From assembly GCF_001428825.1 (NCBI RefSeq), contig NZ_LMIT01000016.1, positions 83,886-146,705 on the forward strand: a stretch of DNA of 62,820 bases, given 5' to 3'. Position 1 is the first letter of the stretch. The number at the start of each line of letters is the position of its first letter. Made by a program: the position numbers and the translations under genes. Below, one piece after another: positions 7,983-15,466 of the stretch. Under the pieces are notes generated by a model. The model ran no database searches. It saw only the letters and a program-made list of their open reading frames with translations, and had not been told where the DNA came from. This DNA comes from Nocardioides sp. Root240. GTDB lineage: Bacteria > Actinomycetota > Actinomycetes > Propionibacteriales > Nocardioidaceae.

Positions 7983-9652
7983 AGGGGATGACCGCCGCCC
8001 TGCGGCACCGCGACTTCCGGTACCTGATGGCGGCCTTCACGATCTCCGACATCGGCACGTGGGCCTACAACGTCGCGCTCGCGATCTGGGTCATCGACGC
8101 CACCGACTCCTACGGGTGGCTGGCGGCGACCACCGTCGTGCGGTTCGTGCCCGCCCTCGTCTTCAGCCCGTTCGCGGGGCTGCTGGCCGACCGGTTCGAG
8201 CGCCGCGGCCTGATGATGGGCGCCGACGCCACGTTCGCCGTCCTGATGGCGCTGATGGGGACGGCCATGGCGCTCGACGCCCCGCCGCTCGTCGTGCTCG
8301 CGATCGCAGGGTGCTCCTCGACGCTCGGATCGCTCTACGGTCCGGCCGCGGCGGCGCTCACGCCGCACGTCGTACCGGAGAAGGACCTCGCCTCGGCCAA
8401 CACGCTGCGCAACACCGTCGACAACCTGTCGGTCGTGCTCGGTCCGGCACTCGGCGCCCTGCTGGCACTGACGGGGCCGCCCCAGAACGCCGTGTGGATC
8501 AACGCCGCCACCTTCCTCGCCTCGTTCCTGCTGCTCGCGCGGATGCACCAGCGAGCACCGGGCGGCGACGTGACCGAGGGTGGCGAGGCCGGTGCGCTGC
8601 GCCAGATGACGGCCGGGCTGCGGGCGTTGCGCGACGAGCCCGGCGTGCTGGTGCTGGTCGGGTTCAGCGTCCTCGCCACCGGGATGTTCGGCGCCGACAC
8701 GGTCTTCTTCGTCGCCGCCTCCGACCAGCTGCTGGGCACCGGCCCCGACGGCTACGGCTACCTGCTCGCGGGGCTCGGTGTCGGTGGCCTGCTCGCGGCC
8801 CCGCTCGTGACGCGCGCCGAGGCGCTGCCGCGGCTCGCGCCGGTGATCGTCGGCGGGATGGCGCTCTACTGCCTGCCGACCCTGCTCCTGCTGGCCAGCG
8901 ACGAGCCGGCCGTGGCCTTCGCGGCCCAGGTGCTGCGGGGCGCCGGCACCCTCTTCGTCGACGTGCTGGCCGTGACCGCGATGCAACGGGCCCTGCCCTC
9001 GGACGTGATGGCCCGGGTCTTCGCGATCTTCGACTCGCTGTGCCTGATGGCGATCCTGGTCGGATCGACGGCGACCGGGTGGGTGCTCGGCGTCGCCGAT
9101 CTCGACGTCGTCCTCTGGATGCTCGGCGCCGGAGGCTTCGCGATCAGCCTGCTCGGCCTGCCCTGGCTGCTCGCGATCGACCGTCGCGCCGCCGTACGCC
9201 GGGCCGAGCTCGCGCCCCTGCTGCGGCTCCTCGACGCGGTCGAGCTCGTCGAGGAGGTGCCGGACGGCGGCCTGGTGCAGCTGGCGGGCGCCGGCGAGCT
9301 GGTCGACGTACCGGCCGGGCAGGCGGTGGTCACCCAGGGCGAGGCGGCCGACGCCTTCTACGTCATCGTGGCCGGCGGGTGCGCCGTCGTCTCCGAGGTC
9401 GACGGCCACCGCATCGATGCTCCCGCCCTGGCGGCGGGCGACTGGTTCGGCGAGATCGGCCTGCTCGAGGGCGTGGCCCGCACCGCGACCGTCACCGCGA
9501 CCGAGCCGACCCGGGTGCTCCGGATCCCGGGTGAGGACTTCCTCGCGGTGCTCACCGCCGGACGGCCGACCGCTGCCTTCACCGAGCAGGCCGGGATCCG
9601 GCTGCGGCGCACGCACGGCGTCGGGTACACCGGCGCCGCGCTCCGCCCGTAG
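7979..9652 (+). CDS. MFS transporter fused to a C-terminal cyclic-nucleotide-binding domain
   Basis: 557 residues from the GTG at 7979, overlapping the protease stop by four bases; an upstream extension of the frame is rejected because it runs through the protease gene. Residues 1-400 form a 10-12 helix major facilitator core of the MFS_3/enterobactin-exporter type, with GLLADRFERR between helices 2 and 3. Residues about 425-530 form a cNMP-binding beta-roll with VTQGEAADAFYVIVAG and a phosphate cassette FGEIGLLEGVARTATV that keeps Glu and Arg. The exporter could therefore be gated by cyclic nucleotide. With the Crp regulator in the same operon, this gives two predicted nucleotide sensors next to a cyclase. 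The substrate may be the processed DVEGH peptide (inference). Confidence 0.9.
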   Translation: MKGMTAALRHRDFRYLMAAFTISDIGTWAYNVALAIWVIDATDSYGWLAATTVVRFVPALVFSPFAGLLADRFERRGLMMGADATFAVLMALMGTAMALDAPPLVVLAIAGCSSTLGSLYGPAAAALTPHVVPEKDLASANTLRNTVDNLSVVLGPALGALLALTGPPQNAVWINAATFLASFLLLARMHQRAPGGDVTEGGEAGALRQMTAGLRALRDEPGVLVLVGFSVLATGMFGADTVFFVAASDQLLGTGPDGYGYLLAGLGVGGLLAAPLVTRAEALPRLAPVIVGGMALYCLPTLLLLASDEPAVAFAAQVLRGAGTLFVDVLAVTAMQRALPSDVMARVFAIFDSLCLMAILVGSTATGWVLGVADLDVVLWMLGAGGFAISLLGLPWLLAIDRRAAVRRAELAPLLRLLDAVELVEEVPDGGLVQLAGAGELVDVPAGQAVVTQGEAADAFYVIVAGGCAVVSEVDGHRIDAPALAAGDWFGEIGLLEGVARTATVTATEPTRVLRIPGEDFLAVLTAGRPTAAFTEQAGIRLRRTHGVGYTGAALRP

Positions 9653-9672
9653 ACACGCGCCGGAAGTGTTCG

Positions 9673-9702
9673 CGGCCCGACACTTCGGGCGTTGTCGGGC
9701 CG
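9673..9702 (+). terminator. Hairpin terminator after the crp-GAF-subtilase-MFS operon
   Basis: A perfect 10-base inverted repeat, CGGCCCGACA and TGTCGGGCCG, flanks a 10-base loop 20 bases after the MFS stop codon. There is no U-run, as is usual in high-GC actinobacteria. It separates the four-gene operon from the small secreted proteins. Confidence 0.65.
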
Positions 9703-9769
9703 ACGGAGCGGGGGCTGGATCCGCCACAGGATGGTGCTCATCAACCGAGCCCCACCAAGGAGATCCACC

Positions 9770-10207
9770 ATGAACACCACGACCCGCCGGAACCTTCGCT
9801 CCCGCAAGATCGTCCTCGCGCCCCTCGCGCTGCTGATGGCCGTGATCAGCATCCTCGGCATGGCCAGCCCGTCGCAGGCCGCCGTCCAGACCTACGCCTC
9901 GTCGACCAGGAACGGGCTCTGGCACTCGGGCAACGTCAATGTCCTCACCGCAGGCAAGCAGCCCTACACCCAGATCTACTTCAACGACCGCTCCGGCGAC
10001 AACTACTGCACGCAGCTCAAGGTGCGGGTGCACCAGTCGAACGGCTGGGTCGGCACCTTCACCCAGGGCTCTGTGTGCGGCGGTCGGACGGGAACGCTGA
10101 CCAACTACTACACGCCCTACACCGGCACCTACCTGACCGAGATCGAGGTCTGGACCGTCCGCGCGGACGGCAACTACCCCAGCTACGTCTGGTCGTTCCG
10201 GGCCTGA
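9770..10207 (+). CDS. Small secreted protein, unknown function
   Basis: 145 residues. The ATG at 9770 has a strong AAGGAG site 8 bases upstream. Residues 1-38 form a signal peptide with basic start (RRNLRSRK), hydrophobic core (LAPLALLMAVISIL) and cleavage after SQA. The mature protein of about 107 residues is rich in Tyr, Thr, Asn and Gly, has two cysteines that could form one disulfide, and probably folds as a small beta protein. No family is recognised. A second small secreted protein of similar size follows 43 bases later, and the two may share a transcript ending at the hairpin at 10697-10730. No catalytic motif is visible. Confidence 0.8.
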   Translation: MNTTTRRNLRSRKIVLAPLALLMAVISILGMASPSQAAVQTYASSTRNGLWHSGNVNVLTAGKQPYTQIYFNDRSGDNYCTQLKVRVHQSNGWVGTFTQGSVCGGRTGTLTNYYTPYTGTYLTEIEVWTVRADGNYPSYVWSFRA

Positions 10208-10250
10208 TGCGACGTCCCCCATCTGATCCTTCCCACCCAGGAGACCCACG

Positions 10251-10682
10251 ATGACCACCACCCTGCGCCGCGCCGCATTCCTCCTCTTCCTTCCCCTGCT
10301 GCTGCTCGCCGGCCTCGCCGTGTCGACGACGACCGCGACCAAGGCCGACGCCGCCTCCTCCACGACCGGCGACCTCACCGTCTGCGCCTACGGCGTGGCC
10401 ACCCGCAACGTGCCGATCCAGCTGCACCTGTGGAGCGGGAGCAGCTGGTCGGTGATTCGCACCGGCACGACCGGGACCGGCTGCGGAACCTGGCGCGACG
10501 TGCCGGCCAACCGCTGGCTCGCGGTGACCGTGAAGCCGACCACCTACGGCAGCCGCGACACCTGCGCCTACTACCCGGGCAGCTGGTACGTGCTCGGCGG
10601 CGGGACGAGCTCCTTCTACGTCAGCCCCTGGCAGTCGGCCCGCGTCGACCTCACGGTCCGCAAGACGTACGTCTACTGCTGA
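10251..10682 (+). CDS. Small secreted cysteine-containing protein, unknown function
   Basis: 143 residues from the ATG at 10251, with AGGAG upstream. The signal peptide covers residues 1-35 (RRAAFLLFLPLLLLAGLAV core, cleavage near ADA). The mature chain has four cysteines, including the last residue (YVYC), that could form two disulfides. It is rich in Thr, Ser, Tyr and Trp and looks like a small beta-sandwich. It resembles the preceding secreted protein only in general character. It is followed 14 bases after its stop by a strong hairpin. Function unknown; a cell-wall-associated or antimicrobial role is possible but unsupported by any motif. Confidence 0.8.
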   Translation: MTTTLRRAAFLLFLPLLLLAGLAVSTTTATKADAASSTTGDLTVCAYGVATRNVPIQLHLWSGSSWSVIRTGTTGTGCGTWRDVPANRWLAVTVKPTTYGSRDTCAYYPGSWYVLGGGTSSFYVSPWQSARVDLTVRKTYVYC

Positions 10683-10696
10683 ACGACCCACGACGG

Positions 10697-10730
10697 GCAG
10701 GAGCCGCGGAGCACTCTCCGCGGCTCCTGC
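10697..10730. terminator. Bidirectional hairpin terminator between convergent genes
   Basis: Perfect 15-base arms GCAGGAGCCGCGGAG and CTCCGCGGCTCCTGC with a CACT loop. The element sits between the end of the secreted-protein gene (10682) and the end of the leftward tetR gene (10740), so it can stop transcription from both sides. Confidence 0.85.
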
Positions 10731-10739
10731 TCTCGTGCG

Positions 10740-11375
10740 TCAGCGCCTGATCACGTCGCGGGTCACCGCGAGGAACAGCTCGACCAGCACGTCGACCAGG
10801 GCATCGCGATCGGCTGCCACGTCTCCCCGGAGCACGGCGCCGATCGCGTGCGCGACGCCACCGATGAGGAACTGCGCGGTCAGCCGGAGGTCGACGGGGA
10901 GGTCGTCGACGCCGCTGGAGGGATCGCCGCTCGAGGCCGTGGCCGCGACCATCGCGGCGAACCGGCTGCTCTCGAGCAGCACCCGCGGGCCGAGCACCGG
11001 CGAGGTCACGGAGTCGATCAGGGCGACCCGGCCCTTGCGCGGGTCCTCCAGGAAGAGGTCGACCATCTCGCCGAGGACGGCCCGGATCCGGGCCTCCGGG
11101 TCGTCCGGGGCGGCGCCGAGGGCGGCGACGGCCCGGGTCGCGGCCTCGGCGGCGATCTCCTCGAAGACCGCGAGCTGCAGGGCCTCCACGCCCTCGAAGC
11201 TCTCGTAGAAGTAGCGCGCCGCCAGGCCGGACGCCTCGGCCACGCCGCGGACGGTCGTGCCCGCGATGCCGCGCTCGCCCATCACCGCCAGGCCCGCCGC
11301 GACCAGGCGGGCGCGACGCTCGGCCACCCGCTCGGAGGCGTTCTGGCCGGCGTACCGGCGGGCGGGATCGGTCAT
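10740..11375 (-). CDS. TetR family transcriptional regulator
   Basis: 211 residues from the ATG at 11373-11375; an in-frame start 54 bases further upstream is less likely because it would enter the shared promoter region. The N-terminal helix-turn-helix (about 15-60) reads RLVAAGLAVMGERGIAGTTVRGVAEASGLAARYFYESFEG, the standard TetR pattern, here mentioned only in part: GTTVRGVAEASGLAARYFYE. The remainder is the all-helical ligand and dimerisation domain. It is divergent from an MpaB-type oxygenase gene (11456), with an inverted repeat between them at 11415-11444. It probably represses that gene and itself in response to a hydrophobic ligand. Confidence 0.9.
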   Translation of the reverse strand: MTDPARRYAGQNASERVAERRARLVAAGLAVMGERGIAGTTVRGVAEASGLAARYFYESFEGVEALQLAVFEEIAAEAATRAVAALGAAPDDPEARIRAVLGEMVDLFLEDPRKGRVALIDSVTSPVLGPRVLLESSRFAAMVAATASSGDPSSGVDDLPVDLRLTAQFLIGGVAHAIGAVLRGDVAADRDALVDVLVELFLAVTRDVIRR

Positions 11376-11414
11376 GCCAGCATCTTGACACAGGCGTTCG
11401 CAGATGGGTCCAAT

Positions 11415-11444
11415 GACATCTGCCAACACCCGTTGACAGATGTC
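11415..11444. promoter_or_regulatory. Probable TetR operator (GACATCTG-N14-CAGATGTC)
   Basis: Perfect 8-base half-sites, GACATCTG at 11415-11422 and CAGATGTC at 11437-11444, lie between the divergent tetR and oxygenase genes. A TTGACA-like -35 hexamer overlaps the right arm (11434-11439), so binding should block rightward transcription. A further partial copy (CAGATG) is at 11401-11406. Confidence 0.6.
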
Positions 11445-11455
11445 GGAGGAATGCG

Positions 11456-12382
11456 ATGACCATCGCCCCGTGGGACCCGTCGCAGCCGCACCACGAGCTG
11501 GCGGCCGACGTCCGCTGGTGGATGGGCATGCCCGTCGCCTTCGGGCTCTACGGCCGGCTCGCGCTCGACCAGGTGGCCTACCGCGAGGTCGCCGCGGCGG
11601 TCGACGCCAGCGGCCGGTTCGCCGAGAACTTCACCAACCGCGGCATCCGCAGCTACCTCTGGGGACCGCTGCTCCTGTTCGGGGACGAGGCCGACCGCCG
11701 TCGTACCGCCGACCGGCTCAAGGAGCTCCACGGCCAGGTGCACGGCAAGGGTCGCGGCCACTTCGCCGGCGAGCGCTACAGCGCGCTCGACCCGGCCCTG
11801 TGGAAGTGGGTCGGCACGTCCAGCATGCTCGTCTTCCACACCGGGTACGTCGCGACCTACGGCCGGGCGCTCACCGAGGAGCAGCGCGAGGTCGTCTACC
11901 GGACGGTGCTGCACCTCAGCGACTTCGACCTGCCCAGCGAGCAGGCCCGGATCCCGGGCACCCTCGCCGAGGCGATGGCCTACTACGACGAGGTGGCCGC
12001 GACCGAGCTCGCCGACAACGAGTTCCTCCGGTGGGCCGCGCAGCGCTTCGACGCACTGCCGGTGCCGACACTGGTCGGGCCGCGCTGGCTGCACGTGCTG
12101 ACGACACCGGTGTGGCGACTGCTCACGCCGGCCCTGAGCCGGCCGGCCCGGGTCTGCTCGGAGGCCGCCGCGCACCCGCGGATGCAGGAGCTGCTCGGCG
12201 TCCGGCCGTCCCGGCTGCGCAGGTGGGAGTTCGCGACGTACACCTGGCTGCTGCGCACCGCGCGCCGCCTTCTCCCCACGTGGCTGCTGCTGGAGCCGAT
12301 GGCCCACAACCGCTACCGGTACGAGCGCCTGCGGGCGCTCTACGCGAAACCCCAGCTGACGACGTTCGCCCCGCCGCAGTAG
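11456..12382 (+). CDS. MpaB-type (DUF2236) oxygenase family protein
   Basis: 308 residues from the ATG at 11456, with GGAGG upstream. It resembles the DUF2236/MpaB family, haem-dependent latex-clearing-type oxygenases: the conserved central LWKWVGTSSML, a nearby HTGYV histidine and the long helical fold are typical. A C-terminal segment (about 200-280) is hydrophobic and helical. There is no signal peptide. A TetR gene is divergent and its probable operator overlaps the promoter. The stop codon lies in the loop of the hairpin at 12364-12405, shared with the convergent LPXTG gene. A second DUF2236 protein with its own TetR neighbour occurs at 48101-49159. The substrate is unknown; haem ligands need structural alignment. 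Confidence 0.8.
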   Translation: MTIAPWDPSQPHHELAADVRWWMGMPVAFGLYGRLALDQVAYREVAAAVDASGRFAENFTNRGIRSYLWGPLLLFGDEADRRRTADRLKELHGQVHGKGRGHFAGERYSALDPALWKWVGTSSMLVFHTGYVATYGRALTEEQREVVYRTVLHLSDFDLPSEQARIPGTLAEAMAYYDEVAATELADNEFLRWAAQRFDALPVPTLVGPRWLHVLTTPVWRLLTPALSRPARVCSEAAAHPRMQELLGVRPSRLRRWEFATYTWLLRTARRLLPTWLLLEPMAHNRYRYERLRALYAKPQLTTFAPPQ

Positions 12383-12405
12383 CGCTTGCCTGCGGCGGGG
12401 CGAAC
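12364..12405. terminator. Hairpin terminator, copy 1 of 3 in the LPXTG cluster
   Basis: Perfect 16-base arms GTTCGCCCCGCCGCAG (12364-12379) and CTGCGGCGGGGCGAAC (12390-12405). The left arm lies inside the last codons of the oxygenase gene, with its stop in the loop, so the hairpin can end transcription from both directions. Near-identical hairpins follow the other two LPXTG genes. Confidence 0.8.
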
Positions 12406-12488
12406 ACCCGGGCGGTCACGCCTGACCGTTCCGGGCTGTCGGGCTGCCCCCCGGCCCGTGCGGGGCACGAGGGGCTACCCGACCATGG

Positions 12489-15155
12489 TCAGGCGGAGTG
12501 GGGACGCCTCACCATGACCAACCCTGCACCCACCAGAACCATCAGTGCCCCGAGCGGGAGCAGGAATCCGGCAGGGCCACCCGTGTTGGGAAGCGCGTCG
12601 GCCTCCTTCTCAGGCGTGCACAGGTCGCCGTTGTCGTCGACCGCGTCCGGGTTGGTCGCGGCGTCCTCACAGATACCGGCGACCTCACCGCACATCTCGA
12701 GCGCGTCGAAGTCGTCGGCGGTCTGGCCGTCCTCGAGGTAGGCGATCAGCTCGACCTCGTCGGTCCCGTCGACGTAGGTGAACGGGAAGATCCCCTCGAA
12801 GCCGTTGGCCGTGGCCGTGGGCTCGTCGATGATCGCGATGTCACCGAGCGGGACGCCGGTGCCCAGGCGGGCCAGGTCCGGGCTGGCGTACACGCAGGCG
12901 ACCAGCTGGGCGACCGGGCACTCCTCGCCCGAGTCGACCGCGGTGAACACCAGCTCGGTGGTGCCCTCCTCGTCGAACACGTTGCCCTCGGTGGCGGTGA
13001 CGGTGATCGTCTTCATGTCCTCGCTCAGCACGACCGTGTAGTCGTCGGTGCTGGCAGGGACGTCACCCTCGGCGAACACCGCGTTGTCGGGACCACACAC
13101 GTCGACCGGCTCCGGTGCGACCGGCGGCTCGACGATGCACGGGTCACCCGACTCGCCGTCGAGCGCGTTGAACACCAGCTCGACGAGACCGCCCGGGAAC
13201 ACGTTGCCGAGCGTCGCGGTGATCGTGATGACCGTCTTGGCGTCGTTCACCTCGACCGTGAAGGCGTCCGTGCTGGCCGGGATCGCGCCGTCCGGGAAGA
13301 AGGCGTTGTTCGGGCCGCACGGGTCCTCGGGCGCCGGCGGGCCGGGCGCGGGGACGACGCAGGGCTCGCCCGAGTCCTTCGCGGTGAACACCAGCTCGGT
13401 GGTGCCCTCCTCGTCGAACACGTTGCCCGCGGTCGCGGTGACCGTGACCGTCTTCTTGTCGTCGCTGACCACGACCGTGTAGTCGTCGGTGCTCTCCGGG
13501 ATGACGTCGAAGAAGGCGTTGTTCGGGCCACACGGGTCGGTCTGCTGCGGCTCAGGGACGTCGATCAGGCACGGCTCGCCCGAGTCGGTCGCGGTGTAGA
13601 CGACCTCGGTGGTGCCCTGGTCGTCGAACACGTTGCCCGCCGTGGCGGTGATCGTGATGACCGTCTTGGCGTCGTTCACCTCGACCGTGAAGGCGTCGGT
13701 GCTGGCCGGGATCGCCGCGTCCGGGTAGAACGCGTTGTTCGGGCCGCACGGGTCCTCCGGCGCCGGGGCGCCCGGTGCCGCCACGATGCACGGCTCGTTC
13801 GAGTCGGTCGCGGTGTAGACGACCTCGGTCGTGCCCTGCTCGTCGAAGGCGTTCGGCGGGATCGCCGTGATGGTGACGGTCTTGCCGTCCTGGCTGAGCA
13901 CGACGTTGTACGTCGCGGTGCTCGGCGGAACGTCGGCCGCGTCGAAGTGCGCGTTGCCCAGGCCACACGGGTCGGTCACCTTCGGCTTGGCCGGCGGCGT
14001 CACCACGCAGAACCCACCCGCGTCCGTCGCGGTGTAGACGACCTCGGTCGTGCCCTGCGCGTCGAACGCGTTCGGCGGGATCGCCGTGATCGTGACGGTC
14101 TTGCCGTCCTGGCTCAGGACCACGGTGTACGTCGCGGTGCTCGGCGGCACGTCGGCCGGCTCGAAGTGCGCGTTGTTCGGACCACACGGGTCGGTGACCG
14201 GCGGCTTCGCCGGCGGCGTGACCACGCAGAAGCCGCCCGCGTCCACGGGTGCCGGGTAGGTGTAGGTGGCGGTGCCCGGCAGCGGCGCGAACAGGAAGTT
14301 GCCGACGGCCGTCAGCGTGATGCTGCCGTCGTCGTTGCGCACGATCGTGTAGTTCGGCGACTCCGGCACGGTGCCGTAGACGACGTTGCCCGGACCACAC
14401 GGGTCGTTGATCGGCACCTCGGGCGCCGAGATGATGCCCGGCGGGCTGTACGGCGGGCAGAGCTCGTCGATCATGCCGGCCACGTCGTTGGTGTTCTCAC
14501 CCTCGAACGCGTACCGCGGCGAGATCGAGGCGCCCTGGGCGTCGGTGAAGAAGGCCGGGAAGGTGCCGGGCACCCAGTCGGCGGGCAGCACGCTGATCGA
14601 GGAGATGTTGACCGTCTGGGCCTTCTCGCCGATCTCCGGCGTGGCGGAGTACTTGCAGATCACGACCTTCTTGTCGTTGATCGGCACGTCGAGCGTGGCG
14701 ACATTGCGCACCAGGCGCGCGCCCTGCGTGGCGACCTCGCCAGCCGGCGCGGCGTCGGCCGGGATCTCCTGCGGGGCAGCCTCCTCGGCGGGAGCCTCCT
14801 CTGCAGGCGCCTCCTCGGCGGGGGTCTCCGGGGCGGGCGCTTCCTCGGCCGGGGGCTCCGGCGCGGGCGCCGGCTCCGGCTCGGGCGCGGGCTTCGGCTC
14901 GGGCGCGGGCTTCGGCTCAGGTGCCGGGGCCGGCTCGGGGGCCGGCGCAGGCGCCGGGTCGGGGGCCGGGGCCTCGGAGGACGGTGCGTCGCCGGCCCCT
15001 CCGGCGTCGTCGGCGAAGCCGGGCGCGGCGAAGGCCGACACGGCGACCAGGGCGGCGACCGGGACGGTCAGCGCGATGCGCCTCCCGAGCCCGGTCCGGC
15101 GAGCGCTGGCCCGCCGGAAGTCGGAGCGGCGCGACGGCCGCGGTGAAATGTTCAT
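12489..15155 (-). CDS. LPXTG cell-wall-anchored surface protein with seven Cys repeats (paralogue 1)
   Basis: 888 residues from the ATG at 15153-15155 (GGTGGGGATC upstream). The signal peptide covers about 1-45 (twin-arginine-rich start, core IALTVPVAALVAVSAF, cleavage near GFA). A Pro/Glu/Ala-rich stalk follows (about 50-125), built of APEPKP- and AEEAP-type units, suited to spanning the wall. Next is one KVVICKY domain, then seven repeats of about 72 residues beginning DPCGP or DVCGP, each with an invariant early Cys and a late ExC or GGFC, suggesting one disulfide per repeat. A unique domain (LVACVY to the AGICED segment) precedes the sorting signal: LPNTG, hydrophobic segment, RR tail. 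A sortase should anchor it; none is encoded here. It is the first of three tandem paralogues sharing domains in different combinations. Confidence 0.9.
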   Translation of the reverse strand: MNISPRPSRRSDFRRASARRTGLGRRIALTVPVAALVAVSAFAAPGFADDAGGAGDAPSSEAPAPDPAPAPAPEPAPAPEPKPAPEPKPAPEPEPAPAPEPPAEEAPAPETPAEEAPAEEAPAEEAAPQEIPADAAPAGEVATQGARLVRNVATLDVPINDKKVVICKYSATPEIGEKAQTVNISSISVLPADWVPGTFPAFFTDAQGASISPRYAFEGENTNDVAGMIDELCPPYSPPGIISAPEVPINDPCGPGNVVYGTVPESPNYTIVRNDDGSITLTAVGNFLFAPLPGTATYTYPAPVDAGGFCVVTPPAKPPVTDPCGPNNAHFEPADVPPSTATYTVVLSQDGKTVTITAIPPNAFDAQGTTEVVYTATDAGGFCVVTPPAKPKVTDPCGLGNAHFDAADVPPSTATYNVVLSQDGKTVTITAIPPNAFDEQGTTEVVYTATDSNEPCIVAAPGAPAPEDPCGPNNAFYPDAAIPASTDAFTVEVNDAKTVITITATAGNVFDDQGTTEVVYTATDSGEPCLIDVPEPQQTDPCGPNNAFFDVIPESTDDYTVVVSDDKKTVTVTATAGNVFDEEGTTELVFTAKDSGEPCVVPAPGPPAPEDPCGPNNAFFPDGAIPASTDAFTVEVNDAKTVITITATLGNVFPGGLVELVFNALDGESGDPCIVEPPVAPEPVDVCGPDNAVFAEGDVPASTDDYTVVLSEDMKTITVTATEGNVFDEEGTTELVFTAVDSGEECPVAQLVACVYASPDLARLGTGVPLGDIAIIDEPTATANGFEGIFPFTYVDGTDEVELIAYLEDGQTADDFDALEMCGEVAGICEDAATNPDAVDDNGDLCTPEKEADALPNTGGPAGFLLPLGALMVLVGAGLVMVRRPHSA
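12906..14405 (-). repeat. Seven in-gene tandem repeats (about 72 codons each) of the first LPXTG protein
   Basis: The repeats start at DPCGP/DPCGL/DVCGP motifs and run to the next one. Units 2 and 3 are close to each other (PPSTATYxVVLSQDGKTVTIT), as are units 4 and 6 (IPASTDAFTVEVNDAKTVIT), pointing to recent internal duplication or exchange. The DNA identity between units makes this stretch prone to copy-number change. Confidence 0.8.
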
Positions 15156-15387
15156 GATCCCCACCAAATGGTCGATTCGGTCGAGCCCACTGCACGACCG
15201 CTGATCCCCCCGAAGAACTGCCGTGTCCCAAGTCCCAGCAGAGCTCCCCCAACGTGGAGGCTAGGTACAGGAAGGGCGCCCCGATACGGGTTCGGGCCGG
15301 AACCATCACATCCGATAGTCGGCCCGCCATGGTCCTTCCGGGCCATCCAGGAGTGGCCAGTCGGCCCTGGCCGCCAGCGCGGACGTC
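15156..15387 (-). promoter_or_regulatory. Promoter and leader region of LPXTG paralogue 1
   Basis: Two motifs are shared with paralogue 2 at comparable positions. An AGGCTAGGTAC element (15258-15268) reads TAGCCT on the coding strand and fits a -10 box. A GGAACCATCRCATCCGATRG block (15299-15318) lies further upstream. The 60 bases before the start codon also share a GCCCACTGC-containing stretch with the other two paralogues, so the duplication carried the control region with it. Confidence 0.5.
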
Positions 15388-15429
15388 GTTCGCCCCGCCG
15401 CAGGAGCGCATCCGTGCGACGGGGCGAAC
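15388..15429. terminator. Hairpin terminator, copy 2 of 3 in the LPXTG cluster
   Basis: Arms GTTCGCCCCGCCGCA (15388-15402) and TGCGACGGGGCGAAC (15415-15429) pair with one mismatch. It sits 38 bases after the stop of paralogue 2 and before the promoter of paralogue 1, so each gene appears to be its own transcription unit. Confidence 0.75.
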
Positions 15430-15466
15430 ACCCGGACCGCCCACTCAGGGCCTGACCGGGTCGTGG

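Noticed and set aside
12906..14405. Possible CRISPR or minisatellite array
   Set aside because: The repeat unit is about 216 bases, in frame, and encodes a conserved protein module, so it is a coding repeat.
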